A stretch of 64,000 bases of DNA from Bubalus kerabau (GCF_029407905.1 NC_073634.1:29091501-29155500), one strand, 5' to 3'; positions 35,501-50,500 are shown, numbered from the stretch's first letter. Notes: a model not told the origin generated them from the letters alone. Program-made: numbers and translations.

Positions 35501-38500
35501 GTGTTTTCTATTCATTAAAAAAGATGTTGATTCTGCCCCATTGAATAAAATTCATCATCTACTAACTAACTGGTTACAAATACAATCTGAAAAATGATTC
35601 TAGACCAGGGGACTTCAGTAAGCGGTATGCACACTGTGAGAATGCTCTAGGTGATGCAAGAAAAGGCTTGTTTCTACTTTTAAATCTTATCCTCCAAAAA
35701 ATTTCTATTTTGGGACTATGTTTTATAATATACTCACATACCATACAGTAGTGCAGCTCACTGAGAACGGCATGTGACCAAAATGTTTAAGACACAAGAT
35801 TCTTGCATCAGCTGGGATGTCTAGTAAAATGCAGATTCTTGGGCCCTACCCTGGATCAGGTGAGTCAGAACTTCTGGGGTGGGTGGAGAGGAACCTATGC
35901 TACCAGAATGTGAGGTTCACCGTTCAAGAAGCAGCCAAGTTACAATGAAAGAATTATATAATCTGTGCTTTGAGGAAGTATTTCAGAGGTCTTTGTGGCC
36001 AACCTCACGATTATAAGACTTTTGAAAAAGTTTTCTTTCTTCGTTTCCATCTCCTCAGATAATCTCAACTCAAAACTCTCAATATCCAATTCTCAACACA
36101 AAATGTCCCCTTTTTTTTTCCTGCTGTCCCTTCCTCCCAAATCCCTGTTGCCTCAAAAATACCTTTGATAATTAAGCATAGTATTTAGTCAATACTTTTT
36201 TGAGAAAAGTCACTTTTGGAAAAAATCTGCACCTCCGGGATGACTTCAATGGTTGCAGATGACAGGATGCTGTTCAATGTCAAATTTTTCAAGTCACTAA
36301 CTGAGGATATACTGAGTATTCCTGAGACAGATAATTTAATTACTAACAGCAACTGAGTAAACACACAAATGAGATATAATGCATTAAGAATCTAAACTTA
36401 AGTCTTAGTGTGGCTGTTCAATATCAAATATACAAATGATTCAAGATCATAGATATATATGATGCATGGGTATATCCATATACGTAGCACTTATATGTAC
36501 ATATTATGAATATATATATACACACGCATGCCATGTGTATATATACATAGATATAGATATATTTCTATAGACAAGTACAATCACACACAACATATTTTTC
36601 AAAATAGAATATCAAAACATAAACAGCAAATATGGCCCCATGGGGCATAACTTTAACATAACACTCATATTAACATCAGGTTTTCCAGTGAACTCCAAGA
36701 ATGGCAAACATCCGTCTTCTATTCAGGATTCTAATATTCCAAAAGTGCTGCAACGTAAAAATTTTGAAGGCCAAAAATTAGCCAGGAAACATCATTTCAA
36801 AACTTACAATATACTAGGAAAACACTGACTTTTGCCATTGAAAAATAAAGCTATTGACTCATTAACAGGACATGTCTACATACCAGAGCAGGTAACCTTG
36901 ATCCACTCCTTTCTAGGCCCTTTCTGATTATTTACTTAACTTCTGAAGTTAATTCCTTGGGAATAAGACAACTGAGTCAGTTAACTAACATATCAGGGAA
37001 GAAAGCTTTACTTTTCTGATTTAAAAAGTATTTTACTCTAAGGAACTAGCCAGAGAGACAAAACCATTACCACTTACACCACCACAAAACAGGTTACAAA
37101 ACAAGAAGGGACAGAGAAAAGGTATTTAAAATGTGCTGAGTACCATATATTTTTTCCTACTTCACCCTATGTCTTTCAATGCCTAGGAGAATTAATGTAA
37201 GATTTATTATCATTTCATTACAGAGAAGAAAAACTGAGGTTCAGAAATAGGAACAAATTTTCCAAAGGGCTTTCAAGTACAATTCAAAGCCTTGTCTAAG
37301 TTCAAAACCCTTGATGCCTTCATGTATTAGGCTGCTTCCACCATAAAAGGTACACAGATCGAGCTGCTGAACAAGAAACAAAACACATACCTATAAAACA
37401 CAACAGAACCCTTCTCCCAGAAAAACCAAACTACTTTTCTATATATGAATAGCATATATGAGTTGTGAGGTTCTATACGGTAAAAATAAAATAAACTGCA
37501 GTGTGCAGGACAAATAGAAGTTCTATCTTTTGTAGTTTAAAAACCCCCTTAAAATTAAAAAACCATTTCATATAATTCCTATGGGTAGTTGAAGACAATT
37601 AAGCAACTGTTACTATAATACATTAGAAAAATCCTAATTATAGGTTTTTCTTTTTTGAGTGTGAAGTTTAATAAATGAACTGATACTTACAAATCTTTCA
37701 CTTGCATTGCTTGCGTAGAATTATCCTTCATCAAAAGTAAGTTTATAAGCCTGGCATAAGCTTCATTGTCAAACACAATGTTTTGCTTTTTTGCTGTCAG
37801 GAAAATATTAAATGCATCTATGAAGGAAAACAAAAAATGAGATGATATTATTCTGAAATGGCAAAAAGGAGGGGGAAAGCCCTGAAGCAAAGCCCCAACC
37901 CCCCTATTTCTGCTTCTTTTAATACTCACCCGGTACACCACTCTAAGAGATACATACTGACCAAGTAAGCAGATGGTATCACTTTAAAAAAGTAAGGGAC
38001 AGTTTTGGAAACTACTACTTAATTCCAGTGGATGGTAATAGAAAGGGCTTCCTTTTACAATGATTTTTTCATACTAGCTCTCTAAAGTCAATAAATTATT
38101 TTCATGGCAGTAAAAACAGAACACAGCTCTTCTGAATTTGTTTGTCAAAAGATCCCAGTTTCAAAATAAACTGTAAAATGTGTGTTAAAGTCCAAATAAA
38201 CCAGGGGTATAATTTAGATTGAGGGGAGCAAGAGATTCATTTTAAAGCAATCTTTAATCTATAAGTGGGTGGTTACTACGGTTAACATTTCAACACAATA
38301 GCATTAAAGTGAATATAGCCTATAATTCTAAAATTAGGAGATCAAATTATTTGGCTACGACAGGACTTATACAAAAACATACAATTTTCAAATATACAGA
38401 TATCTAACAAGTAAACTAAGCAACATTTGTTTGACTGATTAACAGTTTTATTTCACTTGTTCACAATAACTGTCAGTGAATGAAAAGATGTTACCAAAAG

Positions 38501-41500
38501 AGAAGTAACTACACTTTTCAGTCACTTACTTTTCTGAAATAAAATTGCCTGGCTATAAACATCCAACTGAAACTATAATCCACACTCTGTTGTATATAAA
38601 CAAGTCACAAAAAAGGTGGGGCATAACTGAACTATCACTCAAGACCTTTTATGAATATAAAGCTCCATGTAAAGAAATACAGAACACATAACTAGGAATG
38701 AACATGATATTAAAGCTCAGAAGAATATTCTGTGCTACTTTAGACATTTCTTAACAAGCAGGAAAAAAGAAAGAAAGCCCAAGCAGAAATTATGCTTGTG
38801 TTTACAAGTTATGGCAGCATGAACTAACCCTTCAATTAAACTGAAGAGACAATACCAAAAACTTAACCTTTCAAGTTAAATTCTGAGAAAACAAGAGAAA
38901 AAGATATGACACTAATATTTGCATCTTAACTAAGAAAAGACAGACTTTATCATTCAGTATATAATGCATATATTTTTCTTTAAAGGAAGCTTAGAAATTA
39001 TGATGTATTGTAATTACTGGCTACATCCCAACAAGCATATACAATAGGTTCACTACTTTGCTAAGTGAAAATTTAAAGTACAGTCTGAGTACTTAAGATC
39101 AACAACGTAATACAGAAAAGCTTACTAGTTGTTTTCTAAAATTGTAGTCTTGAATTCAGTTTTCAAAGTACATTTTGCCAAGCATTTCTACACGAAAGTA
39201 ACTAAAACCTCTTGAATTAACAGAATGAAACCAACTAGATAAATGCATATGGTATATTAAAACTAAAGCAGGAGTGTATCTTTATATTTATAATGCATTA
39301 TGTTTAGTTAACTGGTTAGATGTTTTTACTTAAATACAACAACTAAAAAAAAGCAATATATGGAGTTTTGGAATCTTAAAATAGGAAGTATACACTAACT
39401 GTACATTCATTTCAGTTAAATCAAAATTCTATTAGAATATTTAAACAGTATTGATAATAATGAACTTTAGGTTTAAGAGGTACATGGTGAAAGACTCAAG
39501 GATGTATTAGACTGAATATGCAGCAAAAGAAAGTAACTCAGAAAGAACAAAGTTATTCTGCAGGATTGAGAAAGCTTAAAAGTTTAGCTTAATTCCTACT
39601 TCAGACACTGTATATCTGTGTCACAAAATCTGTCACAAAATTTCTAGTTAAGAAATTAAGAGGGAGATATGTTCGTTATGTTACTCCTTTCTGCCCATGG
39701 ATGCCGCCCCGAAAGCATCACTGAAGTCTCCCCCTCTCCACTACCATCATGTCTAAGTCCAAGTCTCCCAAAGAGCCCGAACAGCTATGGAAGCTCTTCA
39801 TTGGAGGACTGAGCTTTGAAACAACCGATGCGAGTCTGAGGAGCCCATTCTGAGCAATGGGGAATGCTCACAGATTGTGGTAATGAGGGATCCAAACACC
39901 AAGTGCTCCAGAAGCTTTGGGTTTGTCACATACGCCACGGTGGAGGAGGTGGATGTGGCCATGAATGCAAGGCCACACAAGGTGGACGGAAGAGTTGTGG
40001 AACCAGAGGGCCGTCTCAAGAGAAGATTCTCAAAGACCTGGTGCCCACTAAACTGTGAAAAAGATTTTTGTTGGTGGCATTAAAGAGGACACTGAAGAAC
40101 ATCACCTGAAGGGTTATTTTGAACGGTATGGGAAAACTGAAATGACTGAAATCATGACTGACTGAGGCAGTGGCAAAAAGAGAGGCTTTGCTTTTGTAAC
40201 CATTGATGACCATGACTCCGTAGATAAGACTGGTCATTCAGAAATACCACACTGTGAATGGCCCCTACTGTGAAGTGAGCCCTCTCTAACCAAGAGATGG
40301 CTCGTGCTTCATCCAGCCAGAGAGGCCGAAGTGGTTCTGGAAACTTTGGTGGAGGTCGTGGAGGAAACTTCAGTGGTCAAGGTGGCTTTGGTGCAGCCAT
40401 CGTGGTGGCGGATATGGTGGCAGTGGGGATGGTTATAATGGATTTGGTAATGATGGAAGCAATTTTGGAGGTGGCGAAAGCTACGGTGATTTTGGCAATT
40501 ACAACAATCAATCTTTAAATTTTGGACCCATGAAAGGAGGAGACTTTGGAGGCAGAAGTTCTGGCCCGTATGGTGGTGGAGGCCAATACTTTGCCAAACC
40601 ACAAAATCGAGGTGGCTGTGGTGGCTCCAGCAGCAGCAGCAGCAGCGGCAGGAGGTTAATTACTGCCAGGAAACAAAGCGTAGCAGGAGAGGAGCGCCAG
40701 GGAAGTGACAGGGAAGCTACAGGCTACAACAGATTTGTGAACTCAGCCAAGCACAGTGGTGGCAGGGCCTAGCTGCTACAAAGAAGACATGTTTTAGACA
40801 ATACTCGTGTACGGGCAAAAAAAACTTGAGAACTGTACTTGTGACTAATTGTGTAACAGGTTATTTTAGTTTCTGTTCTGTGGAAAGTGTAAAGCATTCC
40901 AACAAAGGGTTTTTAATGTAGATTTTTTTTTTTTTTTTTTTTTTTGCACCCATGCTGTTGATTCGGAGAAGGCAATGGCACCCCACTCCAGTACTCTTGC
41001 CTGGAAAATCCCATGGACAGAGGAGCCTGGTAGGCTGCAGTCCATGAGGTTGCTAAGAGTCGGACATGACTGAGCGACTTCACTTTCACTTTTCACTTTC
41101 ATGCATTGGAGAAGGAAATGGCAACCCACTCCAGTGTTCTTGCCTGGAGAATCCCAGGGACGGGGGAGCCTGGTGGGCTGCCATCTATGGGGTTGCACAG
41201 AGTCGGACACAACTGATGTGACTTAGCAGCAGCAGCATGCTGTTGATTGCTAAATGCAATAGTCTGCTCATGCTGCTGAATAAATGTCTTTTTTTTTTTT
41301 TTAAGGTGCTGTGTAAAGTTAGTCTACTCTGAAGACATTTTGGTAAACTACTCCAACAGTGTGAAGTCAGAATTCCTTCAGGTGATGTCAGGTTCCATTT
41401 GAAATTTATTTACAACCTGCTTTGGTGGAGAAGCTATTGTCTTCAGAACCTTGGTGTAGTTGAACTGACAGTTACTTTGTTGTGACCTGGAGTTCACCGT

Positions 41501-44500
41501 TAAAAGGGTCACCCGTGCAAAGTCACGGAGTTCTTTTTTGGTTATTAATGATCGTTGGCATATCCTATGTAATATATTTAAATTGAATTATGGTACCAAT
41601 AAAGTTATAGATGGGAATGAAGCTTGTGTATCATCTATTATCACGTGTAGTCAATAAAAAATTTAATACCCTCTTGGGAAAAAAAAAGTTAAGAGGTTCT
41701 ATACATTTCTAAACTGACGGCTTTCTATGGAAGAGAACTCAAAACTGTCAATGCTAGAATGAAAACAAATCTGCTGCATAATGGTTAAATTATCATAAAG
41801 CATACTTGGAAATCTACATAAAAACTGGAGAAATTAGAGATAACAGAAGCATTCTACAGAGAAAACTTAAGTGAAGAAAATGGAAGTAGTATATGATCTG
41901 GGAAGAGTACAATGAAGTCTAAATGAAAACATCTAGAATGTGAAAGGCAAGCTTGTATCAGAGGGTTCAAGATAGTCATAGAAATTTTAAAGTAGTCTTA
42001 AGAGAGGTAGGCACATCTTCTGGAAATATTACCACTGAAAAAAGGGAAGAAGAGCAAGAAACGGGTCTCATATCATTGAGATGTTAAGCAGAGATACTAT
42101 ATGAAGCTTAAAGTCCTAATCGTTTTTTGCTTTCACATAAAATCAAAACATGTAACAAATATATTTGCCAAAAAATTCATGACCATGTTATTTTCAAAGT
42201 GCAATTTTGATAAAATGACATCTACTTTAGTTTTCATTATGAAAAATTTCAAGTTTACAGAAATATATAAGGAAGAGTATAATGACCCCCGCCATATACC
42301 CATTGCCTACATCTAATAAGCAACATGTTTCCTGATCTGTTTAACCTTTAAACACATGGCTCCTGACTTAAATATTTTATGGCTTAAGGCTTACGTATTT
42401 TAAAATGAATTACAGAAATCTTCAGTTTTTTCATTTCTCAATACTTCATTACTGATCTCAAAACTCAAGGACATCTATAAATCATAAGCTGTTATTCTAT
42501 CTAATATAAATATGAGAGTGATTCCTTAATTACCTACTACTGAGTCAACATTTAAATTTTCCCAATTGTACCAAAATGTCTTTGTTAAATGAAAGAAAAT
42601 AATTAATATATACACTTTAAGTTCCATCTCTTCCTAAATCACTACTGCCTTGCTGGGCTTAGACCCCACGTTGCTCTCTAAACGAGACCCCAGGGCACGC
42701 GTTTACCTTTGTTTCTCCTCGTACGGCAGGCGTTCAATAGCTCTTTCTGGAGATTAACTTCTACAGGTGAGGGTAACGAAGTTGGGGAATCTTTTTCTTC
42801 CTCATACCACAACTTAAAAATAAAATTTTTCAGTTAAAGAAAAAGTGGTAAATACAGCAACCTTTTCAATGTAAAGCTGGGTTAATCTATAACCTAAATT
42901 TATACCGACAACAAAATCTGTTATGCTTATAGTTAAAAACAAATTACCTCAGGTACATCAAATGGAACCTCTTGATTATTGTTCCTAAGGATTTCTGCTA
43001 ATAACCTTAATGTCTTCTCACGAGGAACAATATTTTCTTCTTGCATTTTATTCCAGACAGCATCAGCTTTTTGCCAGTCACCATTTACTTCTGTAAAAAT
43101 AAATAGAAACTAATGAACATACTAAACAAAATTCATGAAAATATTTAAAACTTTTTATTTGCTGCTAAAGCAAGTATTCCAAACACTGCCTCCAGGGAAA
43201 GGACCAGGGTCATAGTGGACCAAAAGTGAGAAAACTTCTCTCTGTATACCCTTTTGTACCTTTTGAAGTTTAAACCATAGAAAGTCCTTACCTATTAAAA
43301 CACAAGAAAAGAAAAACCACACTTCATTAAAAACTTCTTAACTATGAGCAATAGACTCTGGAAAGATGATAGGATGCACATATGCAGTCCAGTACACAGC
43401 TACAATGATTGAAAACGTACAAATGTATGAGCTTTGTCAAAAGCGACAAATCAACAAAATTTTCTGCTTAGTTCAGTAGGGAGACTTCTGTCTCTTCTGT
43501 CGACCTCAAGAACTTCTGTCCGTGTGTAATATGTTTCTCATAACGTCAACAGACTTAAGTAAGATTACAGGGGAGAGGAAGGGTATTGGGAAGAAAGCAG
43601 ATTTCCTTCATAATGAAATATCTAGTTTCTTCTGTGTGATAACCTAGTCTTCACAAATAGCAAAAACTTAAGAATCAAGACTTCATTTTTAAACATTCTA
43701 TGAATTTTGAAAAAAGAGAAAGTCATTTAAGTTTCTGCCTGTGAAAAATTAGAGCAAAATATGAAAAACTTATGACACTAAGTTCAATACACCTGTTACA
43801 AAGAAATATTGTTTTAAAAGTAGCCTTTTGAAAATATGAATAAGAAATATCTCAATGGTGTACGGTCAGCTCCAGGAAGAGGGTTTGTTTCAGGACACGA
43901 ATGTTTCAGAAAACATAAGAATGTTTGTTTCTCAAAAATATCAAAATACTAAAACACATGAAATTTTCCTAGGTTTCCTCCCACCCTAAAATTGAAAGGC
44001 TAATAAGCTTTTTGATAACGGACTCTTCAAAGTAAAAAAAACTCTAAGAACAAAAACAAAACACATTCACACTTCATCAGAAACGTCCAGTAAAGAAAAA
44101 GAAAACAAGTAGAAAATTTCCTAGGAGTCATACATAGATGGCAGCCGAGGTTTTCATACGGAATATACTGAAAGGTGAACCAAACAGTAGAAATTAACCT
44201 AAAGTTCAGAGTGATTTTATATATACTTAGATAATAAAATCAGCCTAACATAAAATCCTTACTAAATTTACAATCAATTTTCAAAGCAAGATTCTCGTAA
44301 GCTAATTATGCTTTTCCTTCATTAAAATGTTTTCATGTAATATAAAATTCAACAGTAATTTTTCAAGTATGTTAATATATAAAACTTTATATATATAAAG
44401 GTTATCAAATACATTTTATTTAATTAAATAAAAACAAAAACCCAAGCCCCCAAATCTTTAATTCTGTAGAAAGGGAAAGGTGGACCACTTCTGTTTCATG

Positions 44501-47500
44501 CCAAAGGGTACTATGGACTGTGGGGGACACAGGGAAAGTTTCCACACATTGTGAACAGAACTGCTTAGGCACTTTTTTTAAGCTAATAATTATTATTTCA
44601 GATAGCGAAGAGATGGAAGAGGTACCATGCTTTCAGACTGGAAGGAGTATGGGAAGATAATTCACTTTGGTAGAACAGGATACAACAGAGAGGCACCTGT
44701 TCAAATGGACTAACAGCTTACAAGAAAATATTTCAGAACACAGGTGAGAACTAGACAGTGTATACAGCATGAAACTGAGATATACACACTTTCTATCTTG
44801 GAAATGTACCTGGATCACAGGATATAGAACAAAAATTTGAGGCAACCAAACTAGTCAGTGCCAAAATCGGTAGCCATTCTCTCACCAAGACACAGAAAGG
44901 CTAAGGCTTTCATAATATACCCCGAGGGCTTTAAATTCCTTTAACCAAAACAACAACAATCATACTTGTTATCTGAAAAATCAAACAGCCCACAGACTTG
45001 GCTGTAACCAGGGAATGGACACTGCCTCAGTAATTCCATCACTTTCCTGGAACTCATGGTTCCTTCTTTAAAGAAGAAGAGCACTGATGTACTAAATGAT
45101 CTGAGAACTCTTAAACTATAAAAACCAAGGAATTTTTGACACTATCAGTGAATTTTACAGGAGCATAGCTGTGGGACTTCACTGTGGGGCCACCTGACTA
45201 GCATGTAACAACAGCTGGCACTTCACACACGGTTCCTATAGTGTTAAACTGAGACAAAGATTTCTAGAGTTCAGAGTCTTAATTATAAAGTTGGCAAGTC
45301 TGTATGTATTACTGACAGGATGGGGTAGTTTCTAAATTTCCCATGTGTCAATCACCAGATTATGGTCTCTAAATGTCATTCCTCTCTAAAATAAGGTTTG
45401 GACAGGAATTACGCCACATAAGCCAGGATGGTCCTGCTTGGCCTAAATATAAGGACCTATCAAAGACTAATGGCAGTATGTCAAATGACACAGGGAGCTG
45501 ATGTAAAGAGGTTCCCAGTGCCAAAGACGGGACAATTTGGGCACCAAAAAGAATAATGACTGCAAGGAAATGAAACACAAATATACCAAAGAGTTCATAA
45601 ACTCATTAAAAAACTGTTTAATGATCAACTTAGGAGGTTCCAGGGATACCAGCACTTAAAACTGGTTAACTAAAAGGAGAAAAGCAAGCATGTATCTTTT
45701 CCTATGAATTTATTTCATATTAACAAAATAAGCTACAGAACACAGTGCACAAAACATGTAGAGCATTAAACAATCAAAATAATAATAGGTGTATATGCAA
45801 AAAAATACACGGATACAAATGTAGAGAGAGTGATTTGGAAGGATGGCCATGGACACGTTAACTCAGGTATCGTGTGGACATAACAACTATTTGACGTTTT
45901 GCTTTGTATACTACTATACTGGCTTGGCCCTTCAGTAATTCAGAATACATTCATGTTGTGTGTGTAATAATGGAGGAGGGAAGACTATACAGCATGAAAA
46001 AGAAATGTCAATGGTCATAAGTAAAGAAAATAGCACATAAATAACATCTTAGGATAAATACTCAGGGCGGTTTTCCTGTTTTCTTTTTCCTCCCAGTTGT
46101 GCCATGCAGCACATGAGATCTTAGTTCCCTGAATAGAGATCAAACCTGGGTCCCCTGCAGTGGAAGCATTGAGTCATAGCCACTGGACCACTATAGGGAA
46201 ATCCCATAAATGTTCATGTTTTAAATGTTGGGGTTTTAAAAATAGATTCAAAGAACTTTTATTGCAAAATTATCAATATAAGGCAGCTCAAGTTTTGGCG
46301 AGAGTACTTTACATATACAAAGAATAAATTCTCTTCTTTGTATATGTAAAGAAACTGAAGTGTTTTGAATAAAACTGTAAGAGGGAGAAAAAAACTGTCC
46401 TTTAGAAATAACAGAATATTCCTTATTAGTAATGTTAAAATAATAATATATATGCAGGGGAGGGAGTTGTTTCACTCATGTAATGTTTGTTGCAGGGCTT
46501 AGGAGCTAATTTCACAAGACTATCACAGTGGAAAGTCAAAATATCTTAGAAAGGAGAGAACTAAAGTTTGAATTATGGCTGATTCCTGTAACAGATCACC
46601 TTTGACCATCATATTATTAAGTAGAAAAGGAAATGTGGTTTAGTAGAGCTAGTATTTACAGGAATGAAGAGAGTTATATTTTTATTCCTTAACCTCCATT
46701 ATAGTTATATGGAGGCTGGGTGTTACAGAACCATGGAGCAATGCATCTCTGTCTTGTGCATGTTTCTGTAGTGTGCTGTAATTCACAACAAAGTAAGTGT
46801 GTACATGTGTGTGAAAGGTACTGTTTTAAAATAAAACAAGCAAAACTGCCCTTTAACAAATACTCCGAAATAATAAAATTAACTCCTTTCAAGGGCTAAA
46901 ATTATATTATGAAAAAGAATGAGTTCATAAAAAATTCCAATACACCAAACAAATTGTGTTCTCAGAAATCCAGTCTGGACTTTTCATGTGTTACAGGGCC
47001 ACATTCTGTATATCATTCCATACTACATGTTCCTTTTCAAATAAATTGTGCTTTATAAATTATTCAACATATTTAAGTAGTGGTCCAAGTTAGAGGGCAA
47101 AAAAGAGGGGGGGGGCACATGCAGGAGGAGACAGCTTGTTTCTTCTTCAGAAAGGGAAGGTTTAGGGTTACCACAACCACATTATTGATTCCTAACATGA
47201 CAGAAGCTGGGTTAAAAAGTATACACTTCCCTATGATGATTCCTCTGGCTTCCAGTCCCATGAGAGGCCGCTGTCATGCTATCTCATCCTCAGAGGCTCC
47301 TCGGCTGAGCAGAGGAGAGCTTCTCAGACTACTGGCTCAAATACAGAGCTGGGAGGGGGTGTCCATCAGAACAGACAGAGGGATTAAAGAAAACGCTAAT
47401 AAACCTCAGAGTTTACTGGTAAGAGTTCCTGCTTATGCCTAAAGGAAATTTTAAGATGAACTTAAAACTTGTTTTTCCTTTTCTTCCTTTTGCTGACAAT

Positions 47501-50500
47501 AGCAAAAGGTCAGCTCCAGAGGGAGAAAGAAGCCTGTAAAGCCGGCCGTCTCTCATCTTCCCTGGACGCACCTCCTGTGTCTGTGCGGCTGTTCTTTCAG
47601 CCCAAGGGATCGGCAGTCCCAGCTCAGGTCCAGCTCTTCTGAAGAACGCCAGTTTTCTATCTGCAGTGCCTACCTCAATGCTAGCACTGTGGGCTTCAGA
47701 GATATTTCTGAATCAAAGTCTTCTATGGGGATGACTTTAAAGGTTGAAAACTCATTTAGATGTATCACTTCGGTATTTTTAGTTTGCAAAAAATTAGAAC
47801 TTAAGAAAGAATTCTCTCAAAGTAAGAAAAAGCAGGGGGAGTGGGGAGGATTAGCACTTTAATACAGGTTATAAACTACTAATTAAGGATTAAATGCCTA
47901 AAACCCAAGTTTTAAAATTCTATACATTCAACAACAACCTCAGCATTGGATGCCAGAATTTGATCATCATTCAAATGAAAAGTTTTAAGAATTACATGTG
48001 AACTGTATGTCAATGTAACCAACAAATGAAATGTAAGATTTCCAGCATATTTAATATACACCATCAAGATGTAAGACAAAGCCTCCAATGATGATAAATA
48101 CAAGTTCAAAAAGACAAATGAATCAACTTATTCACTGCTGTCTATGTTTGGTGAAGGAAAAAGAAGAATAAATCGAGATCAAATATCTTATGTTGGAAAG
48201 GAAGGAAGGAAGGTCACCGACTATTCCATCGTTTCTCTCCACAAAATACCTTAAGAGACTACACAGTTCCAGATGTGTAAACTTGCATAAACATACTAGA
48301 CAATTCCTTAACAACAGAGACTGCAAGTTTCAGAAATGACCATCACTTTTAACCCTTAGTGCAAATACAAATTCAGCTTAGGGAAACAATTAAGGTTGTG
48401 AACAAAGATTAAGGTATAAAGACGACTAATGTAGTGTTTTATAGGATGGAAAACTAAAATCTATTCACACGTCTAGCAGTCGGAGACTAGTTGAGTAAAC
48501 TCTGATATATCTGTTCAATATAGTCATTGGCGGGTGATAAAGTGCAGAAAAAGGTTGGTAATATAGAACTGAGTCAAAACTATCTTACAATACAATCACA
48601 TTTTGAAAAGGAATTGTTTACGATGAGTCTGTATATAAACATGCATTTTTCTGGAAAAATATCTAGACACATGAATATGTCAATGATTACTTATAGAAGT
48701 GACTGATAAATTTACTCAAGAATTTAAATTAAAAGGAAAAAAAGAATAGTTTCTCCTCAAAAACTTCCATTAAATTCTGTGGCTCTGATGAAGAGTTTTC
48801 TCACTTTCTCATTATTGCAGTAAGAATGTCAGGGAAGACCATAGGATGTCTAGTGAAACAACACAACATTTTGTGATATGAATTCAGTCTAGCCTCTACT
48901 TGAGCCTCTGTGGAAGACTGCACAGGTGACAACCCCCAGGAGCTTCCTCAGGGCCTGGTGTTCCTTTCCAGGCACTGCCTTCCACAGAATAAATGTCTCA
49001 AAATAAAAACATGAGCAAGAGTCATATTACTTACTATATAGTTTTAGCAGACTGTAGTATAGCTGGTCTCTGTCACATTCAAATAGCTTCTGTGTCAGCT
49101 CCACTAATTTTTCTAGAGTTTCAACCTTAAAAATAAGATTAACAGAGGGATCCAGATTGTATAAAGGATGTATTTTATAGTTGACAAGTCACAGGTGAAT
49201 AATCCTTCAAATCAGCTTTACCCAAAGGGCAGGCTAACTTTACTTCAAAGGTTAAAGGACTGAGCACAAGAATGCAACTGTACTTAATGCCACTAACTAT
49301 ACATGTTAAGAATGATTAAAATGATAAATGTGATGCCATACGTATTTTATCACAATTAAAAACAATTTTAAACTAAAGAGCTAAAGGATTCTTTGGAGAC
49401 AAGAATACATATGAATGACTCTCTAGTTGTAAAAACCTCCACGGAGGAGCATTTTGGAAAATTCAAAGATACTGAGGGTGGAGGACTCAGTGAGTACATC
49501 TATATCTGTTAACAGGAATATTCTCCACCCCAACTTTGTACTCCTCTTTCCCTGTGGCTTTTTCTTGGCACGATGTGAGAGGCATCTGGGCTGGAGTAAA
49601 GTAGAAGCTCCACTGGGCTCCCATCAAGCATTTCCTCTGGTCACTAACGACTGAAGCAGATTTCAACTGCCAAGGAAACGTCAGCCCTGCTCAAACCAAC
49701 AGGTAGAATGAAGCCAGCTGAAATCTTCAGAGCCCATGTTATTATTTTTAGGGATTCTGTAGACCTCAGGAACCAGAATTAAGTGATTGCTTATTTGGAA
49801 AACCACCAAGGTAACCAAGGCTGCATCTCATGAAATCCCCAAATGCTCACAGGACATGGAGGACACTTGCTTTCTACTCACAGTTTTGGGTGAGGGAGAC
49901 CAGAAATTAAACACAAACCTGATTATTTGCAATACATCTATCACAAAACCACTGAAGTCTTGTAGGCCGAGCTCTAATGCCTGGGGTCTGTAAAATAAAA
50001 TAATCATACAGCACACAAGGTAAGGCTTTAGCCAAATGTTAATTTTCCCTCAATGACAGTTCTCCTTCTAATGACCCTGGCTGCCTCCTTCCCAAATGTA
50101 TATACTAAAAGAAATCTATAACTTAATCCCACAGTTATCAAGGACCTTTAGGATTAGAACAACCTATACTTAACCAATGTCTAGTAGATTTGTGTTATTT
50201 CAAAATGCTACTCTGTAGGTCAATTTGAATTCCATAAATCTATAATTATTAAAAATGGCTAAGCGTTCTGTAGTTGAAAAAGAAAGAAACCTTGAAATAA
50301 TGGACTAAATCATCTTCAAAATATATCAAATTAGACACACACACTTTATAGAGATCCCAATAGATTCAGAAAGCAAAAATTATTAATACATTTCATAGAC
50401 TTAATAATTACCACAATGATAAACCCATGGCTTTTACAGAAACATGCCTTGTAAAACTTAGTGATGAAAGTATTCTGATTACCACACATGCTTGCCTAGT

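Larger units (their letters stand above)
31987..37690 (-). other. LRPPRC: LRPPRC intron, 5.7 kb
   Basis: It contains a MITE-like repeat (about 33700-33860), a 68-bp tandem duplication (34129-34264), a MER5A-like fragment (about 35790-35910), a TA/CA-rich tract (about 36440-36565) and a MIR-like fragment (about 37130-37330). Other sequence is unique. Confidence 0.78.
37818..42706 (-). other. LRPPRC: LRPPRC intron with an HNRNPA1 pseudogene
   Basis: The intron is 4.9 kb. Its central 2 kb is a retrocopy on the other strand (39664-41688). The flanks are unique and AT-rich. Confidence 0.88.
43091..49034 (-). other. LRPPRC: LRPPRC intron, 5.9 kb
   Basis: A CHR-type SINE (about 46090-46206) and a perfect 18-bp inverted repeat (46307-46351) are the recognised structures. 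Short GGAA repeats lie near 48197-48212. No exon was found. Confidence 0.78.

Noticed and set aside
36440..36565. TA/CA-rich tract considered as a regulatory or origin-like element
   Set aside because: It is ordinary low-complexity intron sequence; alternating TA steps alone do not support a function.
39749..40772. Several open frames with RRM and Gly-rich text that might look like a functional HNRNPA1-like gene
   Set aside because: They are pieces of one intronless copy broken by frameshifts and stops at 39851 and 40163.
47080..47442. A 120-codon plus-strand frame in an LRPPRC intron
   Set aside because: No domain, no repeat explanation and no splice signals were found; it is treated as a chance frame.
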